From assembly GCF_014779765.1 (NCBI RefSeq), contig NZ_JACXZA010000001.1, positions 1,054,001 through 1,118,000 of the forward strand: 64,000 bases of DNA, written 5' to 3'. This DNA is from Paenibacillus terricola (GTDB lineage Bacteria; Bacillota; Bacilli; Paenibacillales; Paenibacillaceae). Made by a program: the position numbers and the translations under genes. Shown piece by piece: positions 45,768-53,536 of the stretch. Under the pieces are notes generated by a model. The model saw only the letters and a program-made list of their open reading frames with translations, did not search any database and was not told where the DNA came from. Numbering within the stretch: the stretch's first letter is position 1; each line of letters opens with the position of its first letter.

Positions 45768-45815
45768 AGAAGTGCCATATGAGAAGAAAGTTTCTCTATG
45801 GCGCTTCTTTTTCTT
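45768..45815 (+). terminator. Terminator of the AT-rich secreted-protein gene
   Basis: AGAAGTGCCATA (45768-45779) pairs with TATGGCGCTTCT (45797-45808), followed by TTTTTCTTTTT. Confidence 0.85.
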
Positions 45816-45938
45816 TTTAGATAAATTCTTATAAACCGCTTTAAACCCCGAGTATTGGACACTGCACCTATTTTTTTATTACTTGTATAGAATGCTTGAA
45901 TTTCTTCGGTTTTTGCCAATAGTTCAGATATTACAAAC

Positions 45939-45973
45939 AAACCTCCACAACCGCTCGGCGGCTGTGGAGGTTT
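45939..45973 (-). terminator. Terminator of the alarmone synthetase gene
   Basis: AAACCTCCACA and TGTGGAGGTTT form an 11-bp stem around a GC-rich loop. On the minus strand GTTTGT follows. The T run is short. Confidence 0.6.
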
Positions 45974-45990
45974 CTCATTCACTCTACAAT

Positions 45991-46740
45991 CTATTCTTTC
46001 GTTTCTTCCACGATCAAATCGAGCAGCGAGCTTGGCAACGAGAACTGTTGATTGCTTATCGTAATCCGCTTGATGAGCTCATTCTCATCGGCGGCGTTGG
46101 CTTCCTTGATCTCGGAAATTTCACGGTGCAGCCGCTCCATTTGCTTGTCAAGCGCGTTCGCAGAGTCCGCAGCAGCCTTCAATTCTTGCAGCAGATGCTG
46201 AGGGACGGCTTCGTTGTATTTGTAGAAAATTTTGTGTTCCAGGCTCGCCCAGAAATCCATCGCGATCGTACGAATTTGTATCTCGACACATACACTCTCC
46301 ATCCCGTCAGACATGTAAACAGGGACCTCGACGAGCAGGTGCAGACTCTGATAGCCATTCGCTTTTGGATGTTTGATGTAGTCCTTCGTTTCAATAATGC
46401 GCAGGTCATGCTGGCGGCGCAGCATGTCGCTGATCTGATAGATATCCGATATGAATGAGCACGTAATGCGTAATCCGGCGATATCTTTAATGTTGCGCTT
46501 CATGCTCTCGAGCGATAGCTCGCAGCCTTTGCGGAACAGCTTGTTCATCATGCTTTCCGGCGATTTCAACCGAGACTTCGTATGTTCAATCGGGTTGTAA
46601 TCGTGCAAAAGATGAAACTCTTCTTTCAAGATTTCGATCTTCGTCTCCATCTCGTCCAAGGCGAACTTGTACACCATTAGGAAACGGGTAATTTTATTTT
46701 TAAAAAGTTTAAGCTGCTCAATCTGATCATGCGAATTCAT
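45991..46740 (-). CDS. Small alarmone synthetase (RelA/SpoT synthetase domain)
   Basis: This is a stand-alone (p)ppGpp synthetase of the RelP/RelQ (YwaC/YjbM) type with no hydrolase or TGS/ACT domains. ATG 46740 is preceded by GAGAGGAGCG. An in-frame start at 46770 would add ten residues. Synthetase motifs are DIAGLRITCSF, KANGYQSLHLLVEV and EIQIRTIAMDFWASLEHKI. The 249 aa include a coiled C-terminal helix (LKAAADSANALDKQMERLH), expected to form tetramers. It is monocistronic. Which paralogue it is cannot be said safely. Confidence 0.9.
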   Translation of the reverse strand: MNSHDQIEQLKLFKNKITRFLMVYKFALDEMETKIEILKEEFHLLHDYNPIEHTKSRLKSPESMMNKLFRKGCELSLESMKRNIKDIAGLRITCSFISDIYQISDMLRRQHDLRIIETKDYIKHPKANGYQSLHLLVEVPVYMSDGMESVCVEIQIRTIAMDFWASLEHKIFYKYNEAVPQHLLQELKAAADSANALDKQMERLHREISEIKEANAADENELIKRITISNQQFSLPSSLLDLIVEETKE

Positions 46741-46876
46741 GGAATCGCTCCTCTCTCTCCCTAAGAGCATATTACACTTGGATATGGGAAATCAAATCAT
46801 CTTCGAATTCATTGTCACTGTGCGTTCATGTCCGATATACTTAGAGGAATAGCAAGTGATGAGGTGGGACGAATCG

Positions 46877-47566
46877 ATGGTTATGATCATGCAGCAAGAT
46901 TGGAAAGACAAGCTGAAGAATGAGCTGACACAGCCCTATTATGAGCAGCTTATGACGATGTTGGACGAGCAGTATGAAGGGGAGTCCATATACCCGGCGA
47001 GAGAGCAACTGTTTCAAGCTTTGGAGTATACGCCGTTCGAGCAGACGCGAGTCGTTATTCTCGGGCAAGATCCTTATCATGGACCCGGCCAAGCGAATGG
47101 ACTCAGCTTCTCGGTGCCAATAGGGATTCCGATTCCGCCTTCGCTGCGGAACATATATAAGGAGCTTCAAGCCGACGTTGGCTGTGAAGTGCCGGATCAT
47201 GGCTCGCTGGACGCATGGGCGAAGCAAGGTGTATTGCTGCTCAACAGCGTGTTATCGGTGCGGGATGGTAAGCCGAATTCGCACAAAGGGCTGGGGTGGG
47301 AGCGGTTCACTGACGCTGTCATTGCTGCGCTTAATGAACGTGAGACGCCGGTTGTATTCATTCTGTGGGGCAGCTATGCGCAGCAGAAAGCCGCTTTCAT
47401 TAATACGTACAAACATGGCGTCATCGCATCCGTTCATCCCAGTCCGTTAGCCGCACATCGCGGTTTCTTCGGCAGCAAGCCGTTCTCGAAGACGAACGAG
47501 ATGCTTACAAGCTGGGGGCAGCCACCAATCGATTGGCGTATTCCATCCTCTACGGAACTGAACTAG
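46877..47566 (+). CDS. ung: Uracil-DNA glycosylase
   Basis: Ung removes uracil from DNA. ATG 46877 follows GAGGTGGGA (46861-46869). An in-frame ATG at 46856 would place the start upstream of that site. The 229-aa protein has the water-activating motif GQDPYHGPGQANGL with Asp65, VLLLNSVLSV, and HPSPLAAHRGFFGSKPFS with the catalytic His. It is a single-gene unit with its own terminator shared with the convergent SLH gene. Confidence 0.96.
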   Translation: MVMIMQQDWKDKLKNELTQPYYEQLMTMLDEQYEGESIYPAREQLFQALEYTPFEQTRVVILGQDPYHGPGQANGLSFSVPIGIPIPPSLRNIYKELQADVGCEVPDHGSLDAWAKQGVLLLNSVLSVRDGKPNSHKGLGWERFTDAVIAALNERETPVVFILWGSYAQQKAAFINTYKHGVIASVHPSPLAAHRGFFGSKPFSKTNEMLTSWGQPPIDWRIPSSTELN

Positions 47567-47578
47567 TATTAATTTGAA

Positions 47579-47638
47579 AAAAGAGCGCATCGTCTGCGTC
47601 TCCCTCGATAAGGGGGATGCAGCACGATGCGCTCTTTT
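47579..47638. terminator. Bidirectional terminator between ung and the SLH gene
   Basis: AAAAGAGCGCATCGT (47579-47593) and ACGATGCGCTCTTTT (47624-47638) form a 15-bp perfect stem with A/T tracts at both ends. The loop holds a second hairpin (CTCCCTCGATAAGGGGGAT). Confidence 0.9.
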
Positions 47639-47660
47639 GTGTTATTACCTAACTGTTCGG

Positions 47661-48683
47661 TTAAGCTCCGGCAGCAGCTTTGACTGGAGGCTCTGAGCTT
47701 ACAGCAGTGTCTGGCGAATCAACGATACTCGTCGATCCGTTCGATCCACTGCCGCTATTACTGACTGCGCTCGCAATGACGATTTCCGGCGTATAAGAGG
47801 AGGATACATAAGTAACGGCCTTCAGATCCGTGATGACCTGCGCATACATACGGTCAGGATCAGGCTGGACGATCTCGACATTGATGAGCGCTTTGCTGCC
47901 TTCGAATTTGATCGATGCAATGCGAAGGCCGTAGCCAGGGTGAGGAACAGTTGCGGTTACGGTAACTTCGTTGACCGATTTGTTAACTGGAGTAACGGAC
48001 AGCTGCGTGTTATACACATCCGTTAAACCGTCGCCGCCGCTATTATCCGTGTCGTGAGCTTTCGCGAACTCGATGCCGTCATACAGCCAACCGGCAGCCT
48101 CGCTGCGGATAATCTTCTGCTTCGGATAGAAGTTTTGCTTATCATCGAGTTTTACGATTTGGGAGATGATCAGCTTTTGCACACTATCCATGTAGGTGGT
48201 GTTAATGGCATCGCCGTCGTTAATGAGTATGAACAGCTCGATGAAGGCGATGTCGCGGTCGTGGATGATCGACTGGAATAGGTAATGCGCGAACTGTTCA
48301 CGTGTCAATGCCGCCGCTGGATTTACGTCCTTCGGGACATCAAGACCAACTGCATGCGCAATAACAAAGGACTCGGCGTACCAAGCATTGTTAGGAATTC
48401 GTGTGTAGTAGTCACTCGCTTCGGGCTTCTTAATGTACACATTCGTATCTTTCAGTTCAAAACCTTTCACCAGCAGGCTGATGCCCTCCGCGTACGTTAG
48501 CTTGTCGTTCGGTCGGAATTTGCCTCCGCTTCCGGACAGGATGCCCTGCTTCTGCAGGCTGGTGATTTTGTCTGCGTTGACGTCGCTCTGCGTATCGGAG
48601 AATGCGAAGACGGATTGTCCGATGAGGAATAGGAGACTTGTCATTAAAGCGATCAGAAGGGGGAGTTTCAAGGTCTTCTTCAT
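47661..48683 (-). CDS. S-layer homology domain protein
   Basis: This is an exported protein of 340 aa with a signal peptide (about residues 1-27, ending SVFAFSD). S-layer-homology repeats fill residues about 28-210: KITSLQKQGILSGSGGKFRP, LTREQFAHYLFQ and IIRSEAAGWLYDGI. These bind pyruvylated wall polymers. A beta-rich domain of unknown type (about 225-315) and a Ser/Asn-rich tail follow. ATG 48683 follows AAAGGAG. The first SLH repeat is the best preserved, and the others are degenerate. Confidence 0.85.
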   Translation of the reverse strand: MKKTLKLPLLIALMTSLLFLIGQSVFAFSDTQSDVNADKITSLQKQGILSGSGGKFRPNDKLTYAEGISLLVKGFELKDTNVYIKKPEASDYYTRIPNNAWYAESFVIAHAVGLDVPKDVNPAAALTREQFAHYLFQSIIHDRDIAFIELFILINDGDAINTTYMDSVQKLIISQIVKLDDKQNFYPKQKIIRSEAAGWLYDGIEFAKAHDTDNSGGDGLTDVYNTQLSVTPVNKSVNEVTVTATVPHPGYGLRIASIKFEGSKALINVEIVQPDPDRMYAQVITDLKAVTYVSSSYTPEIVIASAVSNSGSGSNGSTSIVDSPDTAVSSEPPVKAAAGA

Positions 48684-48838
48684 GGGTATGGCTCCTTTCG
48701 ATGATCGTATTTGACATTAGTAACGTTGAGTATGTAGGAAATGTTGCACAAGTTATTTAGATGATTGTCCCCGTGTCATGTAATAATCGCAACCCAGACA
48801 AAGCGGCGAGGCACTTCTGTCTGGATCGCGTGCTTCAA

Positions 48839-49177
48839 TCAAGGACGAATCGTCACTCGTGTGCCGATCGGAACGAGCGTGGACAGCTCGATAACGTCCT
48901 GATTGTACATCCGAATGCAGCCGTGCGACACCATATGACCGACGGAAGATGGATCGTTCGTTCCGTGGATGCCATAATGCGGCTTCGACAAGCCCATCCA
49001 GAAGGCGCCGAAGGGGCCGCCTGGGTTCGGCTGCTTGTTGACGATCCGGTACTCTCCAGTAGGCGTCAACGTCAGCATTTTGCCAATGCCAACAGGAAAA
49101 GCGCGTGTCACAACATCTCCATCAAGCAAATAGAGTCTACGATCGGACAGATCGACGATGATCCGATAATTAGGCAT
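48839..49177 (-). CDS. L,D-transpeptidase (YkuD domain)
   Basis: This protein is a bare YkuD domain of 112 aa. The catalytic motif is [20 protein letters not shown], with His71, His85 and Cys87. Such enzymes form 3-3 peptidoglycan cross-links or attach proteins. ATG 49177 follows GGAGGG (seven-base spacing). Neither a signal peptide nor a LysM wall-binding domain is present, unlike most exported family members, so its export route or site of action is open. The upstream 49196-49358 gap shows nothing. Confidence 0.9.
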   Translation of the reverse strand: MPNYRIIVDLSDRRLYLLDGDVVTRAFPVGIGKMLTLTPTGEYRIVNKQPNPGGPFGAFWMGLSKPHYGIHGTNDPSSVGHMVSHGCIRMYNQDVIELSTLVPIGTRVTIRP

Positions 49178-49358
49178 ATAAAATCCCTCCGCCATATCCT
49201 ATGCGAAATGGGGAGGGAGCGAGCGGATCTATTTTAGTAATTGAAGTAATGGCTGACTTGTAAAACATGACCTTTATGTCTTTATTAACTGTGTAGGAAC
49301 CGTCTAGGCTTTCGTAGAACTCCAACGAGCCAGTGGTAACACGGCATCGAGGCTTTTA

Positions 49359-49841
49359 CTAGGATGATGCCTTGCTAATCGCCCTTATTTTCCTGAAAAA
49401 CCAAAGATAATACCAGTAGGAGATTAACAATGTAATCAATATCGTGATAAAACTCCAGTACCACGACCATCTGATGTAAGTAATTATATCCGTATTTTTC
49501 TCAAGCAGAACCTCCACAATCGTCATAGCTGCCGGGAAAGACAACGTATACACCGTTTTGATGAACCAACTCTTATGGGTCGGAAAGTATACATTGAATA
49601 TTGCGCTTATGGATGGGAACACGAAGAATTCGAACGTAAAGCTAGCTTTATAAACATTGTTAAGAAAACCAATCGGATATTCGATTAGTTTGCCTTCAGC
49701 GACCAGCGTGCCGAATAACCAGCAAGGTATTTGCATGAACATGAAACTCAGCTGGGCGTTTATGAAGTTGTCACGCTTGATAAATACAAGCAGAAGAATT
49801 GCTGTAAGAATCCATACGGACCAAAGTATTATTTTATCCAT
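49359..49841 (-). CDS. CBO0543-like membrane protein
   Basis: This 160-aa membrane protein has about five spans (residues about 3-20, 30-48, 70-85, 95-112 and 127-150) and conserved-looking polar islands IEYPIGFLNN and YFPTHKSWFIK. The pattern resembles the CBO0543 family of Firmicutes, whose function is unknown. It is rich in Trp, Phe and Ile and its codons are AT-richer than the average here. No operon partner is visible. Confidence 0.65.
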   Translation of the reverse strand: MDKIILWSVWILTAILLLVFIKRDNFINAQLSFMFMQIPCWLFGTLVAEGKLIEYPIGFLNNVYKASFTFEFFVFPSISAIFNVYFPTHKSWFIKTVYTLSFPAAMTIVEVLLEKNTDIITYIRWSWYWSFITILITLLISYWYYLWFFRKIRAISKASS

Positions 49842-50002
49842 GATTCAGATTATTGGCATGTATGAAGAAACTTAATCAGGGGAAGGGGGCTCAAGAATAA
49901 AGTTCCGTATTTCACCAAATGGCTACTAGCATACATCTCCCGACAGGACGCACGATAAGTCGAGAAGTTGTCTCTATTTAGATACCTAAACGGAGGTGTG
50001 CG

Positions 50003-50062
50003 ATGATGCAGAGGTTCAAAATGATTGTCTCTTCTGATGGCAAGATCGTTACAATTTTCTGA
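50003..50062 (+). CDS. Possible mini-ORF (19 aa)
   Basis: ATG 50003 is preceded by an excellent CGGAGGTGTG and opens only 19 codons (MMQRFKMIVSSDGKIVTIF). It may be a real micropeptide, a leader, or the truncated head of a lost gene. It lies in the otherwise empty stretch 49842-50137. Confidence 0.25.
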   Translation: MMQRFKMIVSSDGKIVTIF

Positions 50063-50100
50063 AATCATCGGTGGCTAATGATCAACAAAGTGTACACAGG

Positions 50101-50128
50101 AGAGTCTTGGGATTTCTCCCAGGACTCT
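50101..50128. terminator. Hairpin at the end of the PaaX-like gene
   Basis: AGAGTCTTGGGA and TCCCAGGACTCT form a 12-bp stem with a TTTC loop (one G-T pair). No T run follows on either strand, so it is at best a weak terminator. Confidence 0.4.
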
Positions 50129-50137
50129 TAATGTCAA

Positions 50138-50947
50138 CTATTTGACAAACCTTGCATAATCAGATTCAGAAGGAATGGCATCGATAATTGTGGTCAAGAC
50201 AACTGACAGCTGTTGAAGAATATCACGGCATCTCCAGTTATCAGGAAGCAACTGCGGCGGAAGCATGGGATCGATGAGATAAAGTTCATTGATGGCTTCT
50301 CCCAATGTAAGGAATAGGACAAACATCTCTAAGGCATACACCTCTAAAGATACGGATGAACGATTGTCCAAAGTATCTTGCAAGAGCGGTTCAAAATGCT
50401 CCTCGTACCAATGCAGTTTTTGCTCGTAGACTCTCGTAACCTCTTTTAGTGACCAAATTTCCTCTGCCTCTTGAGAGGTGATTTCTCCGTGATCCAACTT
50501 CCCAGTAAATACAGTTACATTTTGCCCGGCATTATGCTTGTGAAATAATTCTGACAGCTCTTCCTCGTATGGCCATGGCGAAACATACACTCCGCTATAC
50601 AACAGCCCTAGTCCAGTTTGGAGCAAATCGGCGCGTAATTGATCTCGGCGTTTGCGTTCCGATTCCGGGAAAGAAATAAGAACCAGATGCCAGGTTCCCT
50701 CCCAATAAGTGGAATAAAGCGTTGGTTTACGATTGATGGAGCGAATATACGTCCGTCCAGATTCCGTAATGCTGTAGGTGGAACGAGTAGGGCTATCGAC
50801 ATACTGCTCTTTCTTCAGCTTAGATAGTCCATTACGTATATAAGGAGCAGAGTACCCTCGCTTCTCATAGATCCGGATGAGATCTTGAGATTGCAATTGA
50901 TCTGTTTTGGACAATAAGAAAAGCATTTGTTTCTCCACGGATAGCAT
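50138..50947 (-). CDS. PaaX-like transcriptional regulator
   Basis: This looks like a PaaX-family regulator. It has an N-terminal winged helix (about residues 1-75, LIRIYEKRGYSAPYIRNGLS as recognition part), a central domain with GTWHLVLISFPESERKRRD and LGLLYSGVYVSPWPYEEEL, and a helical C-terminal half. PaaX represses phenylacetate catabolism in E. coli, but no such genes are nearby. ATG 50947 has GAGGTG 12 bases upstream. A GTG at 50962 is possible. It diverges from the PEBP gene at 51079, which it may control. Confidence 0.8.
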   Translation of the reverse strand: MLSVEKQMLFLLSKTDQLQSQDLIRIYEKRGYSAPYIRNGLSKLKKEQYVDSPTRSTYSITESGRTYIRSINRKPTLYSTYWEGTWHLVLISFPESERKRRDQLRADLLQTGLGLLYSGVYVSPWPYEEELSELFHKHNAGQNVTVFTGKLDHGEITSQEAEEIWSLKEVTRVYEQKLHWYEEHFEPLLQDTLDNRSSVSLEVYALEMFVLFLTLGEAINELYLIDPMLPPQLLPDNWRCRDILQQLSVVLTTIIDAIPSESDYARFVK

Positions 50948-51078
50948 TTTTCTTTTCTTCACCTCGTATTGACAAATTCTCATAAACGAATATAACATAA
51001 AAAGCGTCGACAACACAAATCAATGTTACAAAGTGGCGCTGCTTCGTAAACACAAATCGAAGGAGATTTGATTTCAGT

Positions 51079-52047
51079 ATGAAAAAAACGACCTTGAAGG
51101 CTGGCAAAATCGCATTGAGTCTCGGGCTTATGTTGACCTTGTCCATACCGCAAGTTTATGCAACTGAAGATGTTACCAACGCTGTGTCAACTATTCACAA
51201 AGATGTCGCTAGCAATGTAGCAAGCTATCTCCAGTGGAATACGGAATTTGACCTGACGGTGAACGGCAAGAAGATCGGAACGAAAGGCGAGATGGTGAAT
51301 ACGCGAATGCTTATCCCTCTACGTGCTGTATTCGAAGCAGCTGGAGCGGTTGTGAAGTGGCATAGCGATATGCAGTCGTGGTCAGCTAAAGGTGAAGGAT
51401 TCACAGCCACGCAGAAGCTCGGGGAATCTAAAGTTAACGTTAATGGGGTTGTATATGAGCTGGATCATGAGGCTGTCCTCGATCACGGCAATATGATGGT
51501 ATCTTCCAGAATTATTGAGGCTGCCTTAGGCCTGGAGCTGCGCTGGGATTCGGCAAACCGCATGTTGTTGGCTTCAAAGGTAACTTCAACATCGGGCTTT
51601 AAGGCTTGGTCAGATGCATTCACGGCCTACAATAACATCCCTGACAAATATTCGCATGGCTACGGGCAAAATATTAGCTTGCCTGTCAGTTGGAAAGACG
51701 CGCCAGAAGGGACTAAATCAATTGCTGTGGTGATGTATGATATTCACCCGATTGCTGACAACTTTATTCATTGGAGCGTTCTTAATATACCGGTATCAGA
51801 CGGGGGAATCGCAGAAGGTGCATCAGGCAAATTCTCGGATGGTGCAGTAGAGTTAAACGAGTATTACGGTGCCGAACCTCCTCGTTATTCGGGTGATCAT
51901 CTCTATCGTCTGGCCGTATACGCTCTTGACACCGATAAGCTCGACCTGCCAGCTACAGCACCTGTATTCTTCGAACAGTTAGAACCGCTGCTTATGGCGC
52001 ATTCGCTGGGCTATTCCAAACAGGACGGATTCGTTCATCAGAATTAG
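51079..52047 (+). CDS. Exported fusion: copper-amine-oxidase-like domain plus PEBP (YbhB/YbcL) domain
   Basis: This 322-aa secreted protein has a signal peptide (about residues 1-29, ending QVYATED). A copper-amine-oxidase N-terminal-like stalk (about 55-165) carries MLIPLRAVFEAAGAVVKW and VSSRIIEAALGLELRWDS. A C-terminal PEBP/Raf-kinase-inhibitor-like domain (about 185-315) carries DIHPIADNFIHWSVLNIP and YSGDHLYRLAVYALD. PEBP domains bind phospholipid or small anions, and the stalk domain is common in Paenibacillus surface proteins. The fusion is unusual. ATG 51079 has GAAGGAGA upstream. Confidence 0.85.
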   Translation: MKKTTLKAGKIALSLGLMLTLSIPQVYATEDVTNAVSTIHKDVASNVASYLQWNTEFDLTVNGKKIGTKGEMVNTRMLIPLRAVFEAAGAVVKWHSDMQSWSAKGEGFTATQKLGESKVNVNGVVYELDHEAVLDHGNMMVSSRIIEAALGLELRWDSANRMLLASKVTSTSGFKAWSDAFTAYNNIPDKYSHGYGQNISLPVSWKDAPEGTKSIAVVMYDIHPIADNFIHWSVLNIPVSDGGIAEGASGKFSDGAVELNEYYGAEPPRYSGDHLYRLAVYALDTDKLDLPATAPVFFEQLEPLLMAHSLGYSKQDGFVHQN

Positions 52048-52137
52048 TATTGTGTACGGGTAGCAAGGACATGAACAATTATATTCTTATTTATTGGGCA
52101 GGCTGATTCTAAGAGACGGCTTAGTTAGTAAGTAAAA

Positions 52138-52173
52138 AGATGAAGCTGTCGATAGGATCGGCAGCTTCATCTA
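52138..52173 (+). terminator. Terminator of the PEBP fusion gene
   Basis: AGATGAAGCTG and CAGCTTCATCT form an 11-bp stem around an inner CGAT/ATCG pairing. Only a weak T-rich tail follows. Confidence 0.6.
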
Positions 52174-52237
52174 TTAATACTAATCTCTTAAGCCCGTTTC
52201 AACTGTTTATTGGTAAGGAATAGGGGAGGAGAGCGCA

Positions 52238-52267
52238 CAAAAAAACTCCCTGACGAAAGTCGGGAGT
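52238..52267 (-). terminator. Terminator of the tRNA-Val pair
   Basis: On the minus strand ACTCCCGAC pairs with GTCAGGGAGT around TTTC and is followed by TTTTTTT. Confidence 0.85.
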
Positions 52268-52279
52268 GAAATTGCAATT

Positions 52280-52355
52280 TGGTGATCTGTAGTGGGCTCG
52301 AACCACTGACCCCTACCCTGTCAAGATAGTGCTCTCCCAGCTGAGCTAACAGATC
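52280..52355 (-). tRNA. tRNA-Val (GAC), copy 2
   Basis: This 76-nt cloverleaf on the minus strand has acceptor GATCTGT/ACAGATC, D arm GCTCAGCTGGGAGAGC, anticodon loop TTGACAG with GAC, T arm GTGGTTCGAGCCCAC and an encoded ACCA. It is identical to the copy at 52388-52463, 32 bp away, pointing to tandem duplication. Confidence 0.95.
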
Positions 52356-52387
52356 ATAATGGGTATTTAATTAACGGTTTAAAGATA

Positions 52388-52463
52388 TGGTGATCTGTAG
52401 TGGGCTCGAACCACTGACCCCTACCCTGTCAAGATAGTGCTCTCCCAGCTGAGCTAACAGATC
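52388..52463 (-). tRNA. tRNA-Val (GAC), copy 1
   Basis: This gene has the same sequence as the copy at 52280-52355 and lies nearer the promoter. Both probably come from one transcript. Confidence 0.95.
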
Positions 52464-52490
52464 ACGTGACTTATTGAAGCGACATGGAAT

Positions 52491-52520
52491 AATATATCAC
52501 GCTGCCGATACGTTTGTCTA
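52491..52520 (-). promoter_or_regulatory. Promoter of the tRNA-Val pair
   Basis: Read on the minus strand, TAGACA (52520-52515), 18 bp and TATATT (52496-52491) lie about 28 bp before the tRNA start. Confidence 0.65.
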
Positions 52521-52585
52521 CTCTTTTCTTAACAAATTGAGCCGAAATAATACATAACGACATGAATCGTTTAAGTCATAAAAAA

Positions 52586-52614
52586 GTTAAAGCCGCCCAA
52601 TGAGCGGCTTTAAC
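52586..52614 (-). terminator. Terminator of the small minus-strand gene
   Basis: GTTAAAGCCGC and GCGGCTTTAAC form an 11-bp perfect stem. On the minus strand TTTTTT follows. Confidence 0.85.
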
Positions 52615-52638
52615 CATATACGAAAACATCAACCTGCA

Positions 52639-52830
52639 TTAAGACTGCTCATGCGGAATATCGCATTTGTTGCGGATGAACCGGATTTGATTCTCAAGCC
52701 GATTCACTTCTTGCTGTTGATCATCGGACAGTGGGTGCTGCGCTTGCAGATGCTGCAGCTCGCTTATGAGCTCAGGCAGATCTGCGGATGCGCTTGAGCA
52801 GTCGTAATTCGATTCCAGGTTGTGAGTCAA
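52639..52830 (-). CDS. Small helical protein of unknown function (63 aa)
   Basis: TTG 52830 has AAAGGAG eleven bases upstream. A GTG at 52842 would overlap that site. The product is mostly one charged helix (LPELISELQHLQAQ, DDQQQEVNRLENQIRFIRNK), probably a short coiled coil, with two Cys. The adjacent terminator in the right direction supports a genuine transcript. It lacks the SQELD-type signature of Spo0E phosphatases, so I leave it unnamed. Confidence 0.6.
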   Translation of the reverse strand: MTHNLESNYDCSSASADLPELISELQHLQAQHPLSDDQQQEVNRLENQIRFIRNKCDIPHEQS

Positions 52831-52987
52831 GACGGAAGGCACTCCTTTCGAGTCGTTAATGGAAGTTGGTTGGAACAGCCATTAGTATGACTCGAAGTGA
52901 TGACGCTATTCGCACCAAGCGCCATATTGTCGTTCTATAGACATACCTCATATGCATAACTTTATAGAAAGCGCATAGGAGGCGGAA

Positions 52988-53158
52988 GTGTCGATGGCGG
53001 AGGAATACGCCCATTTGATCGTCTGGTTAATCGGTTTGTTTGGGATTGTTGGCGTAGTCATTGCGAATGTTGCACGGTTTGTGATCAAAGATTCATTAGC
53101 TTATGATGAGACATTCGTCTGGCGAAGAAAGCTTCCCAAAGACAATAGACGAGATTGA
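52988..53158 (+). CDS. Small single-span membrane protein (56 aa)
   Basis: GTG 52988 follows AGGAGG (52977-52982) with five bases between. ATG 52994 in the same frame is an alternative giving 54 aa. The product has one membrane helix (LIVWLIGLFGIVGVVIANVA) between a short acidic head and a polar, basic tail ending KLPKDNRRD. No family is recognised. It lies about 60 bp before another small membrane protein, and the two may be transcribed together. Confidence 0.6.
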   Translation: MSMAEEYAHLIVWLIGLFGIVGVVIANVARFVIKDSLAYDETFVWRRKLPKDNRRD

Positions 53159-53219
53159 GGAAGCTCTTAACAGGATATACTAGCGAACATCACGAGCGAC
53201 ATCAATTGGAGGAATGACG

Positions 53220-53534
53220 TTGAGATTTATTCAATCGGCATGGATCGGCGCAGCCCTTGGAATTGCGGCTGCGCTGCTTTTGTGTGTAATGGGAACTAGA
53301 GCTGCACACCAGTATGGATGGTTTGAGGCTCGCCAAGCAAGTGCGACACAGCATGTACAGACTGTGAGAGAAGATGTATATGGCAGTCGAGTCCGTAAGG
53401 ATGTATATGGTGAGCCTAAGATTGAGCATGGCGGCATTAACGCACCGTCCAATAGAGTGGACAAGCTGTACTCGCCAACGCTTACGGACGAAGAGTCGGG
53501 TTGGGATCGGAAGATGCCAAGCGTCGCTGAATGA
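53220..53534 (+). CDS. Small membrane-anchored protein with DVYG duplication
   Basis: TTG 53220 has GGAGGA (53208-53213) six bases upstream. ATG 53214 would directly abut that site. The 104-aa product has one N-terminal span (about residues 7-26, AWIGAALGIAAALLLCVMG) and a polar outside or inside part in which EDVYGSR and KDVYGEP repeat, encoded by repeated GATGTATATGG. I do not recognise a family. Its stop lies 2 bp from the end of the convergent MBL gene. Confidence 0.6.
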   Translation: MRFIQSAWIGAALGIAAALLLCVMGTRAAHQYGWFEARQASATQHVQTVREDVYGSRVRKDVYGEPKIEHGGINAPSNRVDKLYSPTLTDEESGWDRKMPSVAE

Positions 53535-53536
53535 CA

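Noticed and set aside
52639-52830. Spo0E-like phosphatase
   Set aside because: Size and helicity fit, but the SQxLD signature is absent.
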